Assembly (NCBI RefSeq): GCF_004751985.1 | Contig: NZ_CP038492.1 | Span: 62,001 to 126,000, forward strand | Direction of reading: 5' to 3' | DNA from: Rhodophyticola sp. CCM32 | GTDB taxonomy: Bacteria; Pseudomonadota; Alphaproteobacteria; Rhodobacterales; Rhodobacteraceae | DNA length: 64,000 bases | Part shown: piece by piece, positions 46,136 to 54,566 of the stretch | How positions within the stretch are numbered: position 1 is the stretch's first letter | Layout: the number at the start of each line of letters is the position of its first letter | Program-made: the position numbers and the translations under genes | The notes under the pieces: model-generated | What the model was told of the DNA's origin: nothing | The model's input: only the letters and a program-made list of their open reading frames with translations | Database searches by the model: none

Positions 46136-47287
46136 ATGCCTGACCGGTCCTTCCTCGACTGGCCTTTCTTCGAGCCTCGCCACAGGGAACTGGCCAAGAT
46201 GCTGGACATCTGGGCGGGCGAGACCCTGGGCGAGATCGACCACAGCGATACCGATGCGGCCTGCCGCGATCTGGTTGCAAAGCTGGGGCAGGGCGGATGG
46301 CTGACCCATGCTGCGGTGGAGCCGGGCAGCACCACATCACTGGATGTGCGCAGCCTCTGCCTGATCCGCGAGACATTGGCCCGCCATGACGGGCTGGCGG
46401 ATTTTGCCTTTGCGATGCAGGGCTTGGGCACCGGCGCGATTTCGCTGTTCGGCAATGACCGGCAGAAAGCCGAATGGCTGCCGAAAATCCGCGCCGGTCA
46501 GGCGATTTCGGCCTTTGCCCTGACGGAACCGCAATCAGGGTCGGATGTGGCCAATTCCACGATGACGGCCACGCGCGATGGCGATGATTATCTCCTGAAT
46601 GGCCAGAAAACCTGGATCAGCAATGGCGGCATTGCCGATCTCTACACGGTGTTTGCCCGCACCGGGGAGGCGCCGGGGGCAAAAGGCCTCTCTGCCTTTA
46701 TCGTTCCCGCCGACACGCCGGGGCTGCGCATTGCCGAGCGTCTTGTGACCATCGCGCCGCACCCTTTGGCGACGCTGGATTTCACCGAGTGCCGCATCCC
46801 CGGAACAGCCCTGATCGGGGCCAGCGGGGCGGGGTTCAAAATCGCCATGTCAGTGCTGGATGTTTTCCGGTCCACTGTCGCGGCTGCGGCCCTTGGCTTT
46901 GCCCGCCGCGCGCTGGACGAGGCCATCGCCCGTGTCACAACCCGGCAGGTTCAGGGCGCGCCGCTGTTCGATTTGCAGATGGTGCAGGGCCATATCGCCG
47001 ATATGGCGGTGGATGTGGATGCCAGTGCGCTGCTGGTCTATCGCGCCGCCTGGGCCAAGGATGCGGGCGCGCCGCGTGTCACACGGGAAGCGGCGATGGC
47101 CAAACTGTTTTCGACCGATCAGGCGCAGAAAGTCATCGACCGGGCGGTGCAGTTGCATGGTGGTGACGGCGTCCGTTCCGGCACGCCGGTTGAAAAGCTT
47201 TACCGCGAAATTCGCGCGCTTCGTATCTATGAAGGCGCCTCCGACGTTCAGAAAACCATCATCGCCCGCCAGAGTATCGGCGGCTAA
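46136..47287 (+). CDS. Acyl-CoA dehydrogenase
   Basis: 383 aa. Central signature [18 protein letters not shown] and C-terminal [38 protein letters not shown]-dependent alpha,beta-desaturation of a CoA thioester, in line with the second half of the 2-aminobenzoyl-CoA route. ATG 46136 has CGGAGG upstream. The 136-bp gap before it holds a hairpin. Confidence 0.9.
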   Translation: MPDRSFLDWPFFEPRHRELAKMLDIWAGETLGEIDHSDTDAACRDLVAKLGQGGWLTHAAVEPGSTTSLDVRSLCLIRETLARHDGLADFAFAMQGLGTGAISLFGNDRQKAEWLPKIRAGQAISAFALTEPQSGSDVANSTMTATRDGDDYLLNGQKTWISNGGIADLYTVFARTGEAPGAKGLSAFIVPADTPGLRIAERLVTIAPHPLATLDFTECRIPGTALIGASGAGFKIAMSVLDVFRSTVAAAALGFARRALDEAIARVTTRQVQGAPLFDLQMVQGHIADMAVDVDASALLVYRAAWAKDAGAPRVTREAAMAKLFSTDQAQKVIDRAVQLHGGDGVRSGTPVEKLYREIRALRIYEGASDVQKTIIARQSIGG

Positions 47288-47308
47288 TCTGAAAGGGAGG
47301 AACAAGTC

Positions 47309-47473
47309 ATGCAAGCGCTCGAAAAAGGCATTACGAAAAACCGGGTCGGGTCTCGGGAGACGACCTGGAATATCCTCGGGCAGACCTATTATCCGAAAGC
47401 CGTCTGCGAGACCACATTCGCATTTGAGACCAATTCTGTCCCCGATGATTTCCTGTCCCCTCGAAACAAATGA
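47309..47473 (+). pseudogene. Truncated cupin-like fragment, 54 aa
   Basis: Too short for usual annotation, but with a strong ribosome-binding site (GAAAGGGAGGAAC). The product MQALEKGITKNRVGSRETTW...NSVPDDFLSPRNK looks like the N-terminal strand region of a cupin that then stops abruptly. The rest of a cupin (the metal-binding HxH motifs) is absent. A deletion remnant, or a genuine mini-protein, are both possible; the cupin link is from memory of the sequence type. Confidence 0.45.
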
Positions 47474-47480
47474 GTGACCC

Positions 47481-49094
47481 ATGTTAAGCCCCTCCGCCCA
47501 TACGGACAGTTTCACCCGCGATGCCCTGCCGCCATCTGATCAATGGCCCGATTTCCTGCTGGACGGGTTCGAGTATCCCGACCGTCTGAATGCGGGGGTC
47601 GAACTGACCGATGCGATGGTTGCAAAAGGGCATGGGGACGATACGGCGCTGATCGGAAACGGGCGGCGGCGCACCTATAAGGAACTGACCGACTGGACCA
47701 ACCGGCTGGCCCATGTGCTGGTCGAGGATATGGGGGTGGAACCGGGCAACCGGGTGCTGATCCGATCGGCGAACAACCCTGCCATGGTGGCCTGCTGGCT
47801 GGCGGCGACCAAGGTCGGCGCGGTGGTAATCAACACCATGCCGATGCTGCGCGCGGGCGAGTTGGACAAGATCGTGGGCAAGGCGCAGGTCACCCATGCG
47901 CTGTGCGACACGCGGCTGATGGATGAAATGGTGGCCTGCGCCAAGGACAGCCCCTTCCTGACCCATGTGGCCGGGTTCGACGGCACCTCGAACCATGATG
48001 CGGAACTGGATCGGCTGGCGCTGGAAAAACCGGTGACCTTCGATGCGGTGGCCACGGCGGCCGATGATGTGGCCCTGCTGGGCTTCACTTCTGGCACCAC
48101 CGGGTCGCCGAAAGCGACGGCGCATTTCCACCGGGATCTGATGATCATCGCCGATGGCTATGCCAAGGAAGTTCTGGGCGTCACGCCAGAGGATGTGTTT
48201 ATCGGCTCACCGCCTTTGGCCTTCACCTTCGGGCTCGGCGGGCTGGCGGTGTTCCCGCTGCGCTTCGGGGCGACGGCAACCCTGCTGGAGGCGGCCTCGC
48301 CCCCCAACATGATCGAGATCATTCAGAAATATAAGGCGACCGTATGTTTCACCGCCCCCACCGCCTATCGCGCGATGCTGTCGGCGATGGAACAGGGGGC
48401 CGATCTGTCCAGCCTGCGCGCGGCGGTGTCGGCGGGCGAAACCCTGCCCGCGCCGGTATATGAGGACTGGATCGCCAAGACCGGCAAACCGATGCTGGAC
48501 GGGATCGGCGCGACCGAGATGCTGCATATCTTCATCTCGAACCGGTTCGATGATCACAAACCGGCCTGCACCGGGCGGCCCGTCACCGGGTATGAGGCGA
48601 AGGTCATCGGTGAAGACGGGGCGGAACTGCCGCGCGGAGAGGTCGGGCGCCTTGCGGTGCGCGGGCCCACCGGGTGCCGGTATCTGGCTGATGACCGGCA
48701 GGCAGGCTATGTGGCCGATGGCTGGAACATCACCGGCGATGCCTTTTCCATGGATGCCGAGGGGTATCTGCATTTTGCCGCCCGCAATGATGATATGATC
48801 ATATCCTCGGGCTATAACATTGCCGGGCCCGAGGTGGAGGCGGCGCTTCTGTCTCATGCCCATGTGGCGGAATGTGCGGTGATCGGTGCGCCTGATGCCG
48901 ACCGGGGGATGATTGTCGAGGCCCATGTGGTTCTGGCCGATGGTGACCCGACCCCCGAGACGGCGAAGCTGCTGCAGGATCATGTCAAGGCGATGATCGC
49001 GCCTTACAAATACCCGCGCCGGGTGGTGTTTGCCGAGGGGCTGCCGAAAACCGCGACGGGCAAGATCCAGCGGTTCCTGCTGAAGATGCCCTGA
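47481..49094 (+). CDS. abmG: Aryl-CoA ligase, probably 2-aminobenzoate-CoA ligase
   Basis: 537 aa ANL-superfamily enzyme. AMP-binding motif LLGFTSGTTGSPKATAHFHR, adenylation motif GIGATEMLHIF and hinge/Lys region KTATGKIQRF are present. Activates an aromatic acid to its CoA ester, the entry step of the hybrid pathway. The benzoate/2-aminobenzoate-type N-terminus (PPSDQWPDFLLDGFEYPDRLNAG) and operon partners favour 2-aminobenzoate. Confidence 0.85.
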   Translation: MLSPSAHTDSFTRDALPPSDQWPDFLLDGFEYPDRLNAGVELTDAMVAKGHGDDTALIGNGRRRTYKELTDWTNRLAHVLVEDMGVEPGNRVLIRSANNPAMVACWLAATKVGAVVINTMPMLRAGELDKIVGKAQVTHALCDTRLMDEMVACAKDSPFLTHVAGFDGTSNHDAELDRLALEKPVTFDAVATAADDVALLGFTSGTTGSPKATAHFHRDLMIIADGYAKEVLGVTPEDVFIGSPPLAFTFGLGGLAVFPLRFGATATLLEAASPPNMIEIIQKYKATVCFTAPTAYRAMLSAMEQGADLSSLRAAVSAGETLPAPVYEDWIAKTGKPMLDGIGATEMLHIFISNRFDDHKPACTGRPVTGYEAKVIGEDGAELPRGEVGRLAVRGPTGCRYLADDRQAGYVADGWNITGDAFSMDAEGYLHFAARNDDMIISSGYNIAGPEVEAALLSHAHVAECAVIGAPDADRGMIVEAHVVLADGDPTPETAKLLQDHVKAMIAPYKYPRRVVFAEGLPKTATGKIQRFLLKMP

Positions 49095-49101
49095 GTGTCA
49101 G

Positions 49102-49506
49102 ATGGTATTCACCTATCCGCAAAAGATTCTGTTCAAGCATTGCGACCCGGCGGGGATCGTTTTCTATCCGCGCTATTTCGAGATGATCAATGACTGTGTC
49201 GAAGCGTTTTTCGCGCAGATCGGGTTTCCGTTCGAAACCCTGCATAAAACCGCCTCGGTTCCCACGGCCGAGATTTCCACGCGCTTCACCGCGCCAAGCC
49301 GCCATGGGGATCATCTGATCCTCACGCTTGAAGCCACGCGTCTTGGCCGGTCCAGCCTGGGCCTTGAGATCACGGCATCCGCCGGCACCGAGGCGCGGTT
49401 CGCCTGCACCTCAACCCTGGTTCTTGTCGATGCCACCGGGCGGCCCCTGCGCTGGCCCGACCCGATGCGCGCCGCCCTTACCCCCTATATTCGGAGCAGA
49501 CCATGA
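49102..49506 (+). CDS. 4-Hydroxybenzoyl-CoA thioesterase-type hotdog protein
   Basis: 134 aa single hotdog domain. HCDPAGIVFYPRYFEMIND contains the active-site Asp of the 4-hydroxybenzoyl-CoA thioesterase family. In an aryl-CoA operon it may release a dead-end CoA ester. Ends on an ATGA overlap with the RidA-like gene. Confidence 0.88.
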   Translation: MVFTYPQKILFKHCDPAGIVFYPRYFEMINDCVEAFFAQIGFPFETLHKTASVPTAEISTRFTAPSRHGDHLILTLEATRLGRSSLGLEITASAGTEARFACTSTLVLVDATGRPLRWPDPMRAALTPYIRSRP

Positions 49507-49907
49507 CCGCCACAATCATTCAGCCCAGGGGCTGGGCCCCGGCCAAAGGCTATGCCAACGGGATGCTTGCCGCCGATGGCACGCTGTATATCGGCGGTCA
49601 GATCGGCTGGACCGCGGATCAGGTGTTTGAAAGCCATGACTTCATTGCCCAGATGGAACAGGCGCTGCGCAATATCGTGGCGGTGGTTGAGGCGGCGGGC
49701 GGAACGGTGACTGATATCACCCGGCTGACCTGGTTTGTGACCAGCAAATCGGAATATCTGGCCCGCCAGCGCGAGGTGGGCGAGGTCTATCGCCGGGTTC
49801 TGGGCCGCCATTTCCCGGCCATGTCCATGCTGGTTGTTGCCGGGCTGGTCGAGGATGAGGCCCTGGTCGAGATCGAGGCCACCGCCTATCTGGGCGGTGA
49901 GGGCTAA
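49503..49907 (+). CDS. RidA/YjgF family protein
   Basis: 134 aa with the RidA fold (GTLYIGGQIGW; VTDITRLTWFV; VEIEATAYL). The residue aligned with the catalytic Arg105 of E. coli RidA is Met107 (FPAMSM), so classical imine/enamine deaminase activity is doubtful. Its location in an anthranilate-type operon, where an enamine CoA intermediate is expected, still suggests a role on such intermediates. Last gene of the operon. Confidence 0.85.
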   Translation: MTATIIQPRGWAPAKGYANGMLAADGTLYIGGQIGWTADQVFESHDFIAQMEQALRNIVAVVEAAGGTVTDITRLTWFVTSKSEYLARQREVGEVYRRVLGRHFPAMSMLVVAGLVEDEALVEIEATAYLGGEG

Positions 49908-49929
49908 GAGCGGGTTTCGATTCAGATTA

Positions 49930-50034
49930 CAGCATGCTGCCTTAAACCTGAGACATCGCGCATCACAAATGTCCCGAGAACGCGAAGCGTGACAGGGTAT
50001 TTGTGATTCAAGTTTAAGGCAGGGGGTGCTTTAA
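49930..50034 (-). repeat. Palindromic repeat (family B), copy 3, inverted
   Basis: Reverse-oriented copy of the 104-bp element at 40656 and 41360, located between the convergent RidA and ABC-ATPase genes. The outer flank has GATTACAGCATGCTG as at 1886. Confidence 0.85.
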
Positions 50035-50090
50035 ATGATTTCTACTCAAAGCGGAGCGAAATTCCATAAGACGGTTCCACATGAAAGCTG

Positions 50091-50153
50091 AGAGCGGCGC
50101 CCGCCCCGTGGGGGCGGTGCGGGCGCTGCCCGGCGGTGCCGCCGGGCGGGAGC
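50091..50153 (-). repeat. Dispersed intergenic repeat family A, copy 3, short
   Basis: Reverse complement starts with the same CTCCCGCCCGGCGGCACCG block as copies 1 and 2 and then diverges, keeping CCACGGGGCGGGCG. Sits beside a family B copy in the same convergent gap. Confidence 0.7.
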
Positions 50154-50220
50154 GTGATGGTGGGCATTTCCGTGTGTCTGTTCAATAAGGCAGCAGTGAC
50201 GTTCCCGAGGGCGAAACTTC

Positions 50221-51009
50221 TCACACCGTGCCGCCAAGCGATCCTTCCAGCGCCACCAGTTCCTGACCACCTGCCATCATGTCCTGCAACTCTTCAGGCG
50301 TGATCTGCCCGCGTTGCGCGGTGCCAAGTGTCGTGCCCCGGTTCAGCACGGTGAACCGGTCACCCACGGCCAGCGCGTGGCGGACATTATGGGTGATGAA
50401 GACCACGGCGATGCCCTTTTTGCGCACCTTGTCCACGGTGGCCAGCACATTGGCCGTCTGGCGCACGCCCAGGGCCGAGGTCGGCTCATCCAGGATCAGC
50501 ACCTTGGCCCCGAAATGCACCGCGCGGGCAATGGCCACGGTCTGGCGTTCCCCGCCCGACAATGTGCCAACCGCCTGATCGGGCCCGCGCAGATTGATGC
50601 CCATCTTGCCCATTTCCTCCATGGTCACGGCATTGGCATATTCATGATCGAACATCTTGATCGGCCCGACCTTGCGGATCGGCTCGTTCCCCATGAAGAA
50701 ATTGCGGCTGACCGACATCAGCGGGATCATCGCAAGATCCTGATAGACGGTTGCAATCCCGGCGGTGATCGCATCGCGCGGATCGTCGAACTGCATCGGT
50801 TTGCCTTCAAAGAAGATCTCGCCCCGGGTCGGTTTATGGACCCCTGACATGGTCTTGATGAAGGTGGATTTGCCGGCACCGTTATCGCCCAGAAGACAAT
50901 GGCATTCGCCGGGATACACCTCCAGTGTCACCCCGTTCAGCGCGATAACGCTGCCGAAGTGTTTCTCAATCTTCTTCATCTCGACGATGGGTGCATGATC
51001 GGTGCTCAT
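50221..51009 (-). CDS. Sugar ABC transporter ATP-binding protein
   Basis: 262 aa with a single ABC domain, as in FrcA-type sugar ATPases. Walker A LLGDNGAGKST, signature LSGGERQ, Walker B VLILDEPTSAL, switch His (FITHNVRH). Energises uptake through the adjacent permease. ATG 51009 has GAGGAGGACAAGCG upstream. Third gene of the operon; three 27-bp hairpin repeats precede it. Confidence 0.93.
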   Translation of the reverse strand: MSTDHAPIVEMKKIEKHFGSVIALNGVTLEVYPGECHCLLGDNGAGKSTFIKTMSGVHKPTRGEIFFEGKPMQFDDPRDAITAGIATVYQDLAMIPLMSVSRNFFMGNEPIRKVGPIKMFDHEYANAVTMEEMGKMGINLRGPDQAVGTLSGGERQTVAIARAVHFGAKVLILDEPTSALGVRQTANVLATVDKVRKKGIAVVFITHNVRHALAVGDRFTVLNRGTTLGTAQRGQITPEELQDMMAGGQELVALEGSLGGTV

Positions 51010-51024
51010 CGCTTGTCCTCCTCA

Positions 51025-51105
51025 TGATCGGTCACGATCAGTGCTGCCCTGTGATCGGTCACGATCAACGCCGTCCTGTGATCGGTCACGATCAACGCTC
51101 CCCGG
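51025..51105. repeat. Three tandem 27-bp repeats with GATCG-GTCA-CGATC hairpins
   Basis: Units start at 51025, 51052 and 51079, each containing TGATCGGTCACGATCA. Each unit can form a small stem (GATCG/CGATC, GTCA loop). They lie between the permease and ATPase genes, the third unit overlapping the permease stop codon. Unit length is a multiple of three. Confidence 0.9.
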
Positions 51106-52207
51106 TGATGATGCGGCGGATATAGGTGTTCAGGATCACCGCAAACAGCAGGATCACCCCCAGAAACACCCGGAAGAGAGAGCTTTCGACGCCCACAAAG
51201 AACAGGCCCTGCTGGACCACGCCGAAGATCAGCGCCCCCAGGGCGGCCCCCACGACCGAGCCATATCCGCCGGTCAGAAGCGCCCCGCCGATAACCACCG
51301 CAATGATTGCCTCAAACTCTTTCAGCACGCCGCGATCCGCGCCCGCCGATCCGAATTCCATCACCTGACAGGTGGCAAAGACGCAGGCGCAGAAAGCGGT
51401 GAACATGAACATCAGGATTTTCACCCGGTTCACCGGTACCCCCACATAGCGCGCCGCCTGGGCATCGCCGCCCGCCGCGAAAACCCAGTTTCCGAACCGG
51501 GTGCGGGTCATCACCGTATGGCCGAAAATCACCAGCACGACCGCCCAGACAATCAGCATCGGGATGCCGTCGATCACCGGTTCGCCCGCGCGCGTGCCGC
51601 GCTCGAACGTGTCGATCACCCCCAGATCGGCCAGCCAGACAAAGATCGGCCCGCCCACCTCGCCACCGAAAAGCGGCGCCAGCCAATCACCCTCTGCGGC
51701 GGTATCAATCCCGCCGATGATGGTGCGACGCTCGATGGTCTGGGGGAAAAAAATGGTGAACCCGCGCAGGATGAACAGCGCCGCCAGGGTCACGATGAAG
51801 CTGGGCAGCCCTGTCTTGATCACGATATAGCCGTTCATCGCCCCGACACAGACGCAAAGCGCGAAGGTGATCAGGATCGCCAGCCAGACCGGCAGGCCAA
51901 GCGTGACCGAGAAGATGGCAATCGACATGCCCGCAAACCCGATCATCGAGCCGACGCTCAGATCAAACTCGCCGGCGATCATCAGCATGCAGGCGCCGAC
52001 CGCGATGATCATGAACTGGGCTGATACGGTCGACCAGTTCATCACGCCCTGGGCGTTGAACATGCCACTGTCGCTGGCAAAAAGCAGAAAGAAGACAAAG
52101 ACCGCGACCGTGCCGACAATGCCCCCCAGCTCCGGGCGGATCAGCGCCCGGCGGATGCCCGACATCTGCTTTACACGTTCGTCCTGTGGTGTTGCTGTGT
52201 CAGACAT
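51092..52207 (-). CDS. Sugar ABC transporter permease
   Basis: 371 aa, about ten hydrophobic segments and the BPD_transp_2 permease signature (GEFDLSVGSMIGFAGM; GALLTGGYGSVVGAALGALIFG). Membrane channel for ribose/xylose/inositol-type sugars. ATG 52207 with GGGAGGGGCAG. Second gene of the operon. Confidence 0.93.
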   Translation of the reverse strand: MSDTATPQDERVKQMSGIRRALIRPELGGIVGTVAVFVFFLLFASDSGMFNAQGVMNWSTVSAQFMIIAVGACMLMIAGEFDLSVGSMIGFAGMSIAIFSVTLGLPVWLAILITFALCVCVGAMNGYIVIKTGLPSFIVTLAALFILRGFTIFFPQTIERRTIIGGIDTAAEGDWLAPLFGGEVGGPIFVWLADLGVIDTFERGTRAGEPVIDGIPMLIVWAVVLVIFGHTVMTRTRFGNWVFAAGGDAQAARYVGVPVNRVKILMFMFTAFCACVFATCQVMEFGSAGADRGVLKEFEAIIAVVIGGALLTGGYGSVVGAALGALIFGVVQQGLFFVGVESSLFRVFLGVILLFAVILNTYIRRIITGER

Positions 52208-52234
52208 CTGCCCCTCCCGCCTGTCTTTATGAAA

Positions 52235-52268
52235 CCGGCGCGGCCCTTGTCCCCGGGGGCCGCGCCGG
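52235..52268 (-). terminator. Strong hairpin between binding-protein and permease genes
   Basis: 12-bp perfect stem CCGGCGCGGCCC/GGGCCGCGCCGG, loop of 10. Such hairpins after binding-protein genes stabilise the upstream message or allow partial termination, giving excess binding protein, as known for other ABC operons. Confidence 0.7.
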
Positions 52269-52291
52269 AAAGTGGGTTTCGCCCGGGTATC

Positions 52292-53242
52292 CTAGCGGTA
52301 CTCGCCCGCGTATTCGGACACCAGATCAAGGCCGTCTGCGGTGATGAAACCGGGGCCGGAATTGATATTGTTGCCCGGCAGAACGCCATAGCGGTGGTAA
52401 TTGGTCAGAACCACAACCGGCAGATAGGCCTGCAGGAAGGGCTGCTGATCAATGCCCCATTCGATGACGCCATCGCGGATGCCCTGAACGATATTGTCAC
52501 CCAGATCGAAGGTGCCGAAATAGATATCCCCGGCCATGCCGTTGGATTCCAGCGCCAGAATCGTCGGATCCGCCGAGGTCGGCCCAAGCGTCAGGATCGC
52601 ATCGGTGTCGGGATTGGCGTTCAGATAGGCCAGAACCCGGTTCTGAATCTCGGACGGGTCGGTGCCGCTGTCGATCATGGAATCGCCCAGATCAACCCCA
52701 AGACCATCGGCAAAACCCTGGCAGCGTTCGGCCACAACCGGGTTCGAGATGACATGGTTCACGCAGAGAAACGAGGTGACGCCATCACGCGCCGCCCGCT
52801 GGCCCGCAGCAAGACCCGCATCATATTCCGGCTGGCCCACATACATCAGCGCGCCGACATCGGCGGCCTGTTCGGGGGTGCCGGAATTCATGATGATCAC
52901 GTCAATCCCCGCATCCACGGCGGATTGGATCGGGCCGCTGAGCACATCGTAATCGGCCAGGGTGGTGATGATGCCATCGGGCCCGGATGCGGCAACCTGC
53001 TCGATGATCCGGGCCATGTCGGCGATGTCGCCGGTGGGCGGGTTGCGGTATTCAACCTCGACATCCATCTGGTCACCGGCAAGGGCCAGCGCGTTGCGGA
53101 TTGTGTTCCACCAGCTGTCGCTGTCAGGCGCGTGGCTGACCAGCACATAGCGTTCCCCCTCTGCGGCGGCCTGGCCCGCCGGGATAAGCGGGGCGGCGGC
53201 AACCAGGGCGGTGAGCGCGGCAGTTTTCAAAAATGATGTCAT
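52292..53242 (-). CDS. Sugar ABC transporter periplasmic binding protein
   Basis: 316 aa. Signal peptide (AALTALVAAAPLIPAGQAAA) and a Peripla_BP_4 domain (VLVSHAPDSDSWWNTIRNAL; IDVIIMNSGTP). Captures a sugar, probably inositol judging from the neighbouring iol genes. ATG 53242 preceded by TTGGGAGGAAC. First gene of the ABC operon, divergent from lacI. Confidence 0.92.
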   Translation of the reverse strand: MTSFLKTAALTALVAAAPLIPAGQAAAEGERYVLVSHAPDSDSWWNTIRNALALAGDQMDVEVEYRNPPTGDIADMARIIEQVAASGPDGIITTLADYDVLSGPIQSAVDAGIDVIIMNSGTPEQAADVGALMYVGQPEYDAGLAAGQRAARDGVTSFLCVNHVISNPVVAERCQGFADGLGVDLGDSMIDSGTDPSEIQNRVLAYLNANPDTDAILTLGPTSADPTILALESNGMAGDIYFGTFDLGDNIVQGIRDGVIEWGIDQQPFLQAYLPVVVLTNYHRYGVLPGNNINSGPGFITADGLDLVSEYAGEYR

Positions 53243-53332
53243 GAAGTTCCTCCCAAGGAATATCCCCCTCGGCGGATACGGGGGCCGTTGGTTTTTCCGC
53301 CTTGGGCAGATCGTAAGCACGAATCGGCTCAA

Positions 53333-53350
53333 TTTGCAACCGGTTGCAAA
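53333..53350. promoter_or_regulatory. LacI operator TTTGCAACCGGTTGCAAA (copy 1)
   Basis: Perfect palindrome between the binding-protein and lacI genes. The 16-bp core TTGCAACCGGTTGCAA is repeated exactly at 57784-57799. Central CCGG and length fit LacI-family operators. Confidence 0.8.
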
Positions 53351-53434
53351 AAACTTGGCCATGATGCATGGTGATTTCGCGCATTTTATCTGAAAAGAGA
53401 GGCTGGACGCTTTGCAATCGGATCGTCGGAGAGA

Positions 53435-54445
53435 ATGGCAGTTACCCTGAAAGATGTGGCCATACGCGCAGGTGTATCCCGTTCGGCCGTGTCCCGGACC
53501 TTTACCGAAGGGGCTTCTGTCTCTGAAAAGACCCGGCGCAAGGTCGAGAAGGCCGCCGATGAGCTGAGCTATCGGCCCAATGCGCTCGCCTCCAGCCTGA
53601 CAACGGGGCGCACCAAGCTGATCGGGCTGGTATCGAACAATTTTCACAACCCGATTTTCCTTGAGGTGTTCGATCTGTTCACCCGGGGATTGCAGGATCG
53701 CGGGCTGCGCCCGCTTCTGGTCAATCTGAGCGATCAGACGGATCCGGCGGGCTCTGTGCGGATGCTGCGGCAATATTCCGTCGATGGGGTGATCGTGGCC
53801 TCATCCACCCTGCCGCCCAGTTTCGCCAAGGAGTTCCGGGATGCGGGCGTACCGGTTGTGCATTCTTTCGGTCGCCGTTCCAGCGCGCCGCAGGTGCATG
53901 TGGTGGGTATCGACAATGTGGAATGCGGGCGGATGGCGGCGCAGGCCCTGATCGACCGGGGCTATGAACATGTGGCCTTTCTGGGCGGGCCCGAGGCCGC
54001 GACCTCAACCCAGGATCGCCTTGCCGGATTTATGGAGGTGATGCGGCGCCATCCCGGCATCGCGGTGAGCCACAGTTTCGCGTCGGAATATTCTTTCGAT
54101 GCGGGCCGGGTCGAGATGACAAAACAGCTGATGACCGACCCGGCAGAGGCGTATTTCTGCGGCGATGATGTGCTGTCGATCGGTGCGTTGAGCGCGGTGG
54201 CCGAGGCCGGGCTGTCCGTGCCCGGTGATGTGGGGATTATCGGGCTGAACGATATGGAGATGGCGAGGTGGGAGAATATCAACCTGACCACCATTCATCA
54301 GCCGGTGGGAGAGATCATCAATTCCTCGATCGATCTGGTTGTGGCGACAGTGGACAGGCCCGAGCGGACACCTGAGGCGCGGCTGTTTCCATGCCGGATT
54401 GTGGAACGCGGCACGTTGCGACCGCTGGTGGCGCGCGGCGCATAA
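53435..54445 (+). CDS. LacI family transcriptional regulator
   Basis: 336 aa. N-terminal HTH (TLKDVAIRAGVSRSAVSRTF) and hinge, then a periplasmic-binding-protein-like effector domain. Divergent from the sugar ABC operon; operator at 53333 lies between them. Probably the repressor of the inositol regulon, with inositol or a derivative as inducer (inferred). Confidence 0.93.
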   Translation: MAVTLKDVAIRAGVSRSAVSRTFTEGASVSEKTRRKVEKAADELSYRPNALASSLTTGRTKLIGLVSNNFHNPIFLEVFDLFTRGLQDRGLRPLLVNLSDQTDPAGSVRMLRQYSVDGVIVASSTLPPSFAKEFRDAGVPVVHSFGRRSSAPQVHVVGIDNVECGRMAAQALIDRGYEHVAFLGGPEAATSTQDRLAGFMEVMRRHPGIAVSHSFASEYSFDAGRVEMTKQLMTDPAEAYFCGDDVLSIGALSAVAEAGLSVPGDVGIIGLNDMEMARWENINLTTIHQPVGEIINSSIDLVVATVDRPERTPEARLFPCRIVERGTLRPLVARGA

Positions 54446-54477
54446 CATTTGGCAGGGGTGTCGCCGCCTTCGGCACC

Positions 54478-54548
54478 GACCGGTCGGGGGGCCAGCCCCC
54501 CAAACCCCCCGGCGTATTTGTGACAAGAAGAAAGGGCAGGGGGAGTGG
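54478..54548. terminator. Convergent-gene terminator motif (copy 2)
   Basis: Shares the C-rich, AAATACGCCGG and CTTTCTTCTTGT elements (in reverse orientation) with 5306-5375. Located between convergent lacI and the oxidoreductase gene. Confidence 0.5.
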
Positions 54549-54566
54549 GGACCCGGCGGGCCGGGT

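Noticed and set aside
51025..51105. CRISPR array
   Set aside because: The three units are contiguous with no spacers and no cas genes are present; a plain tandem repeat fits better.
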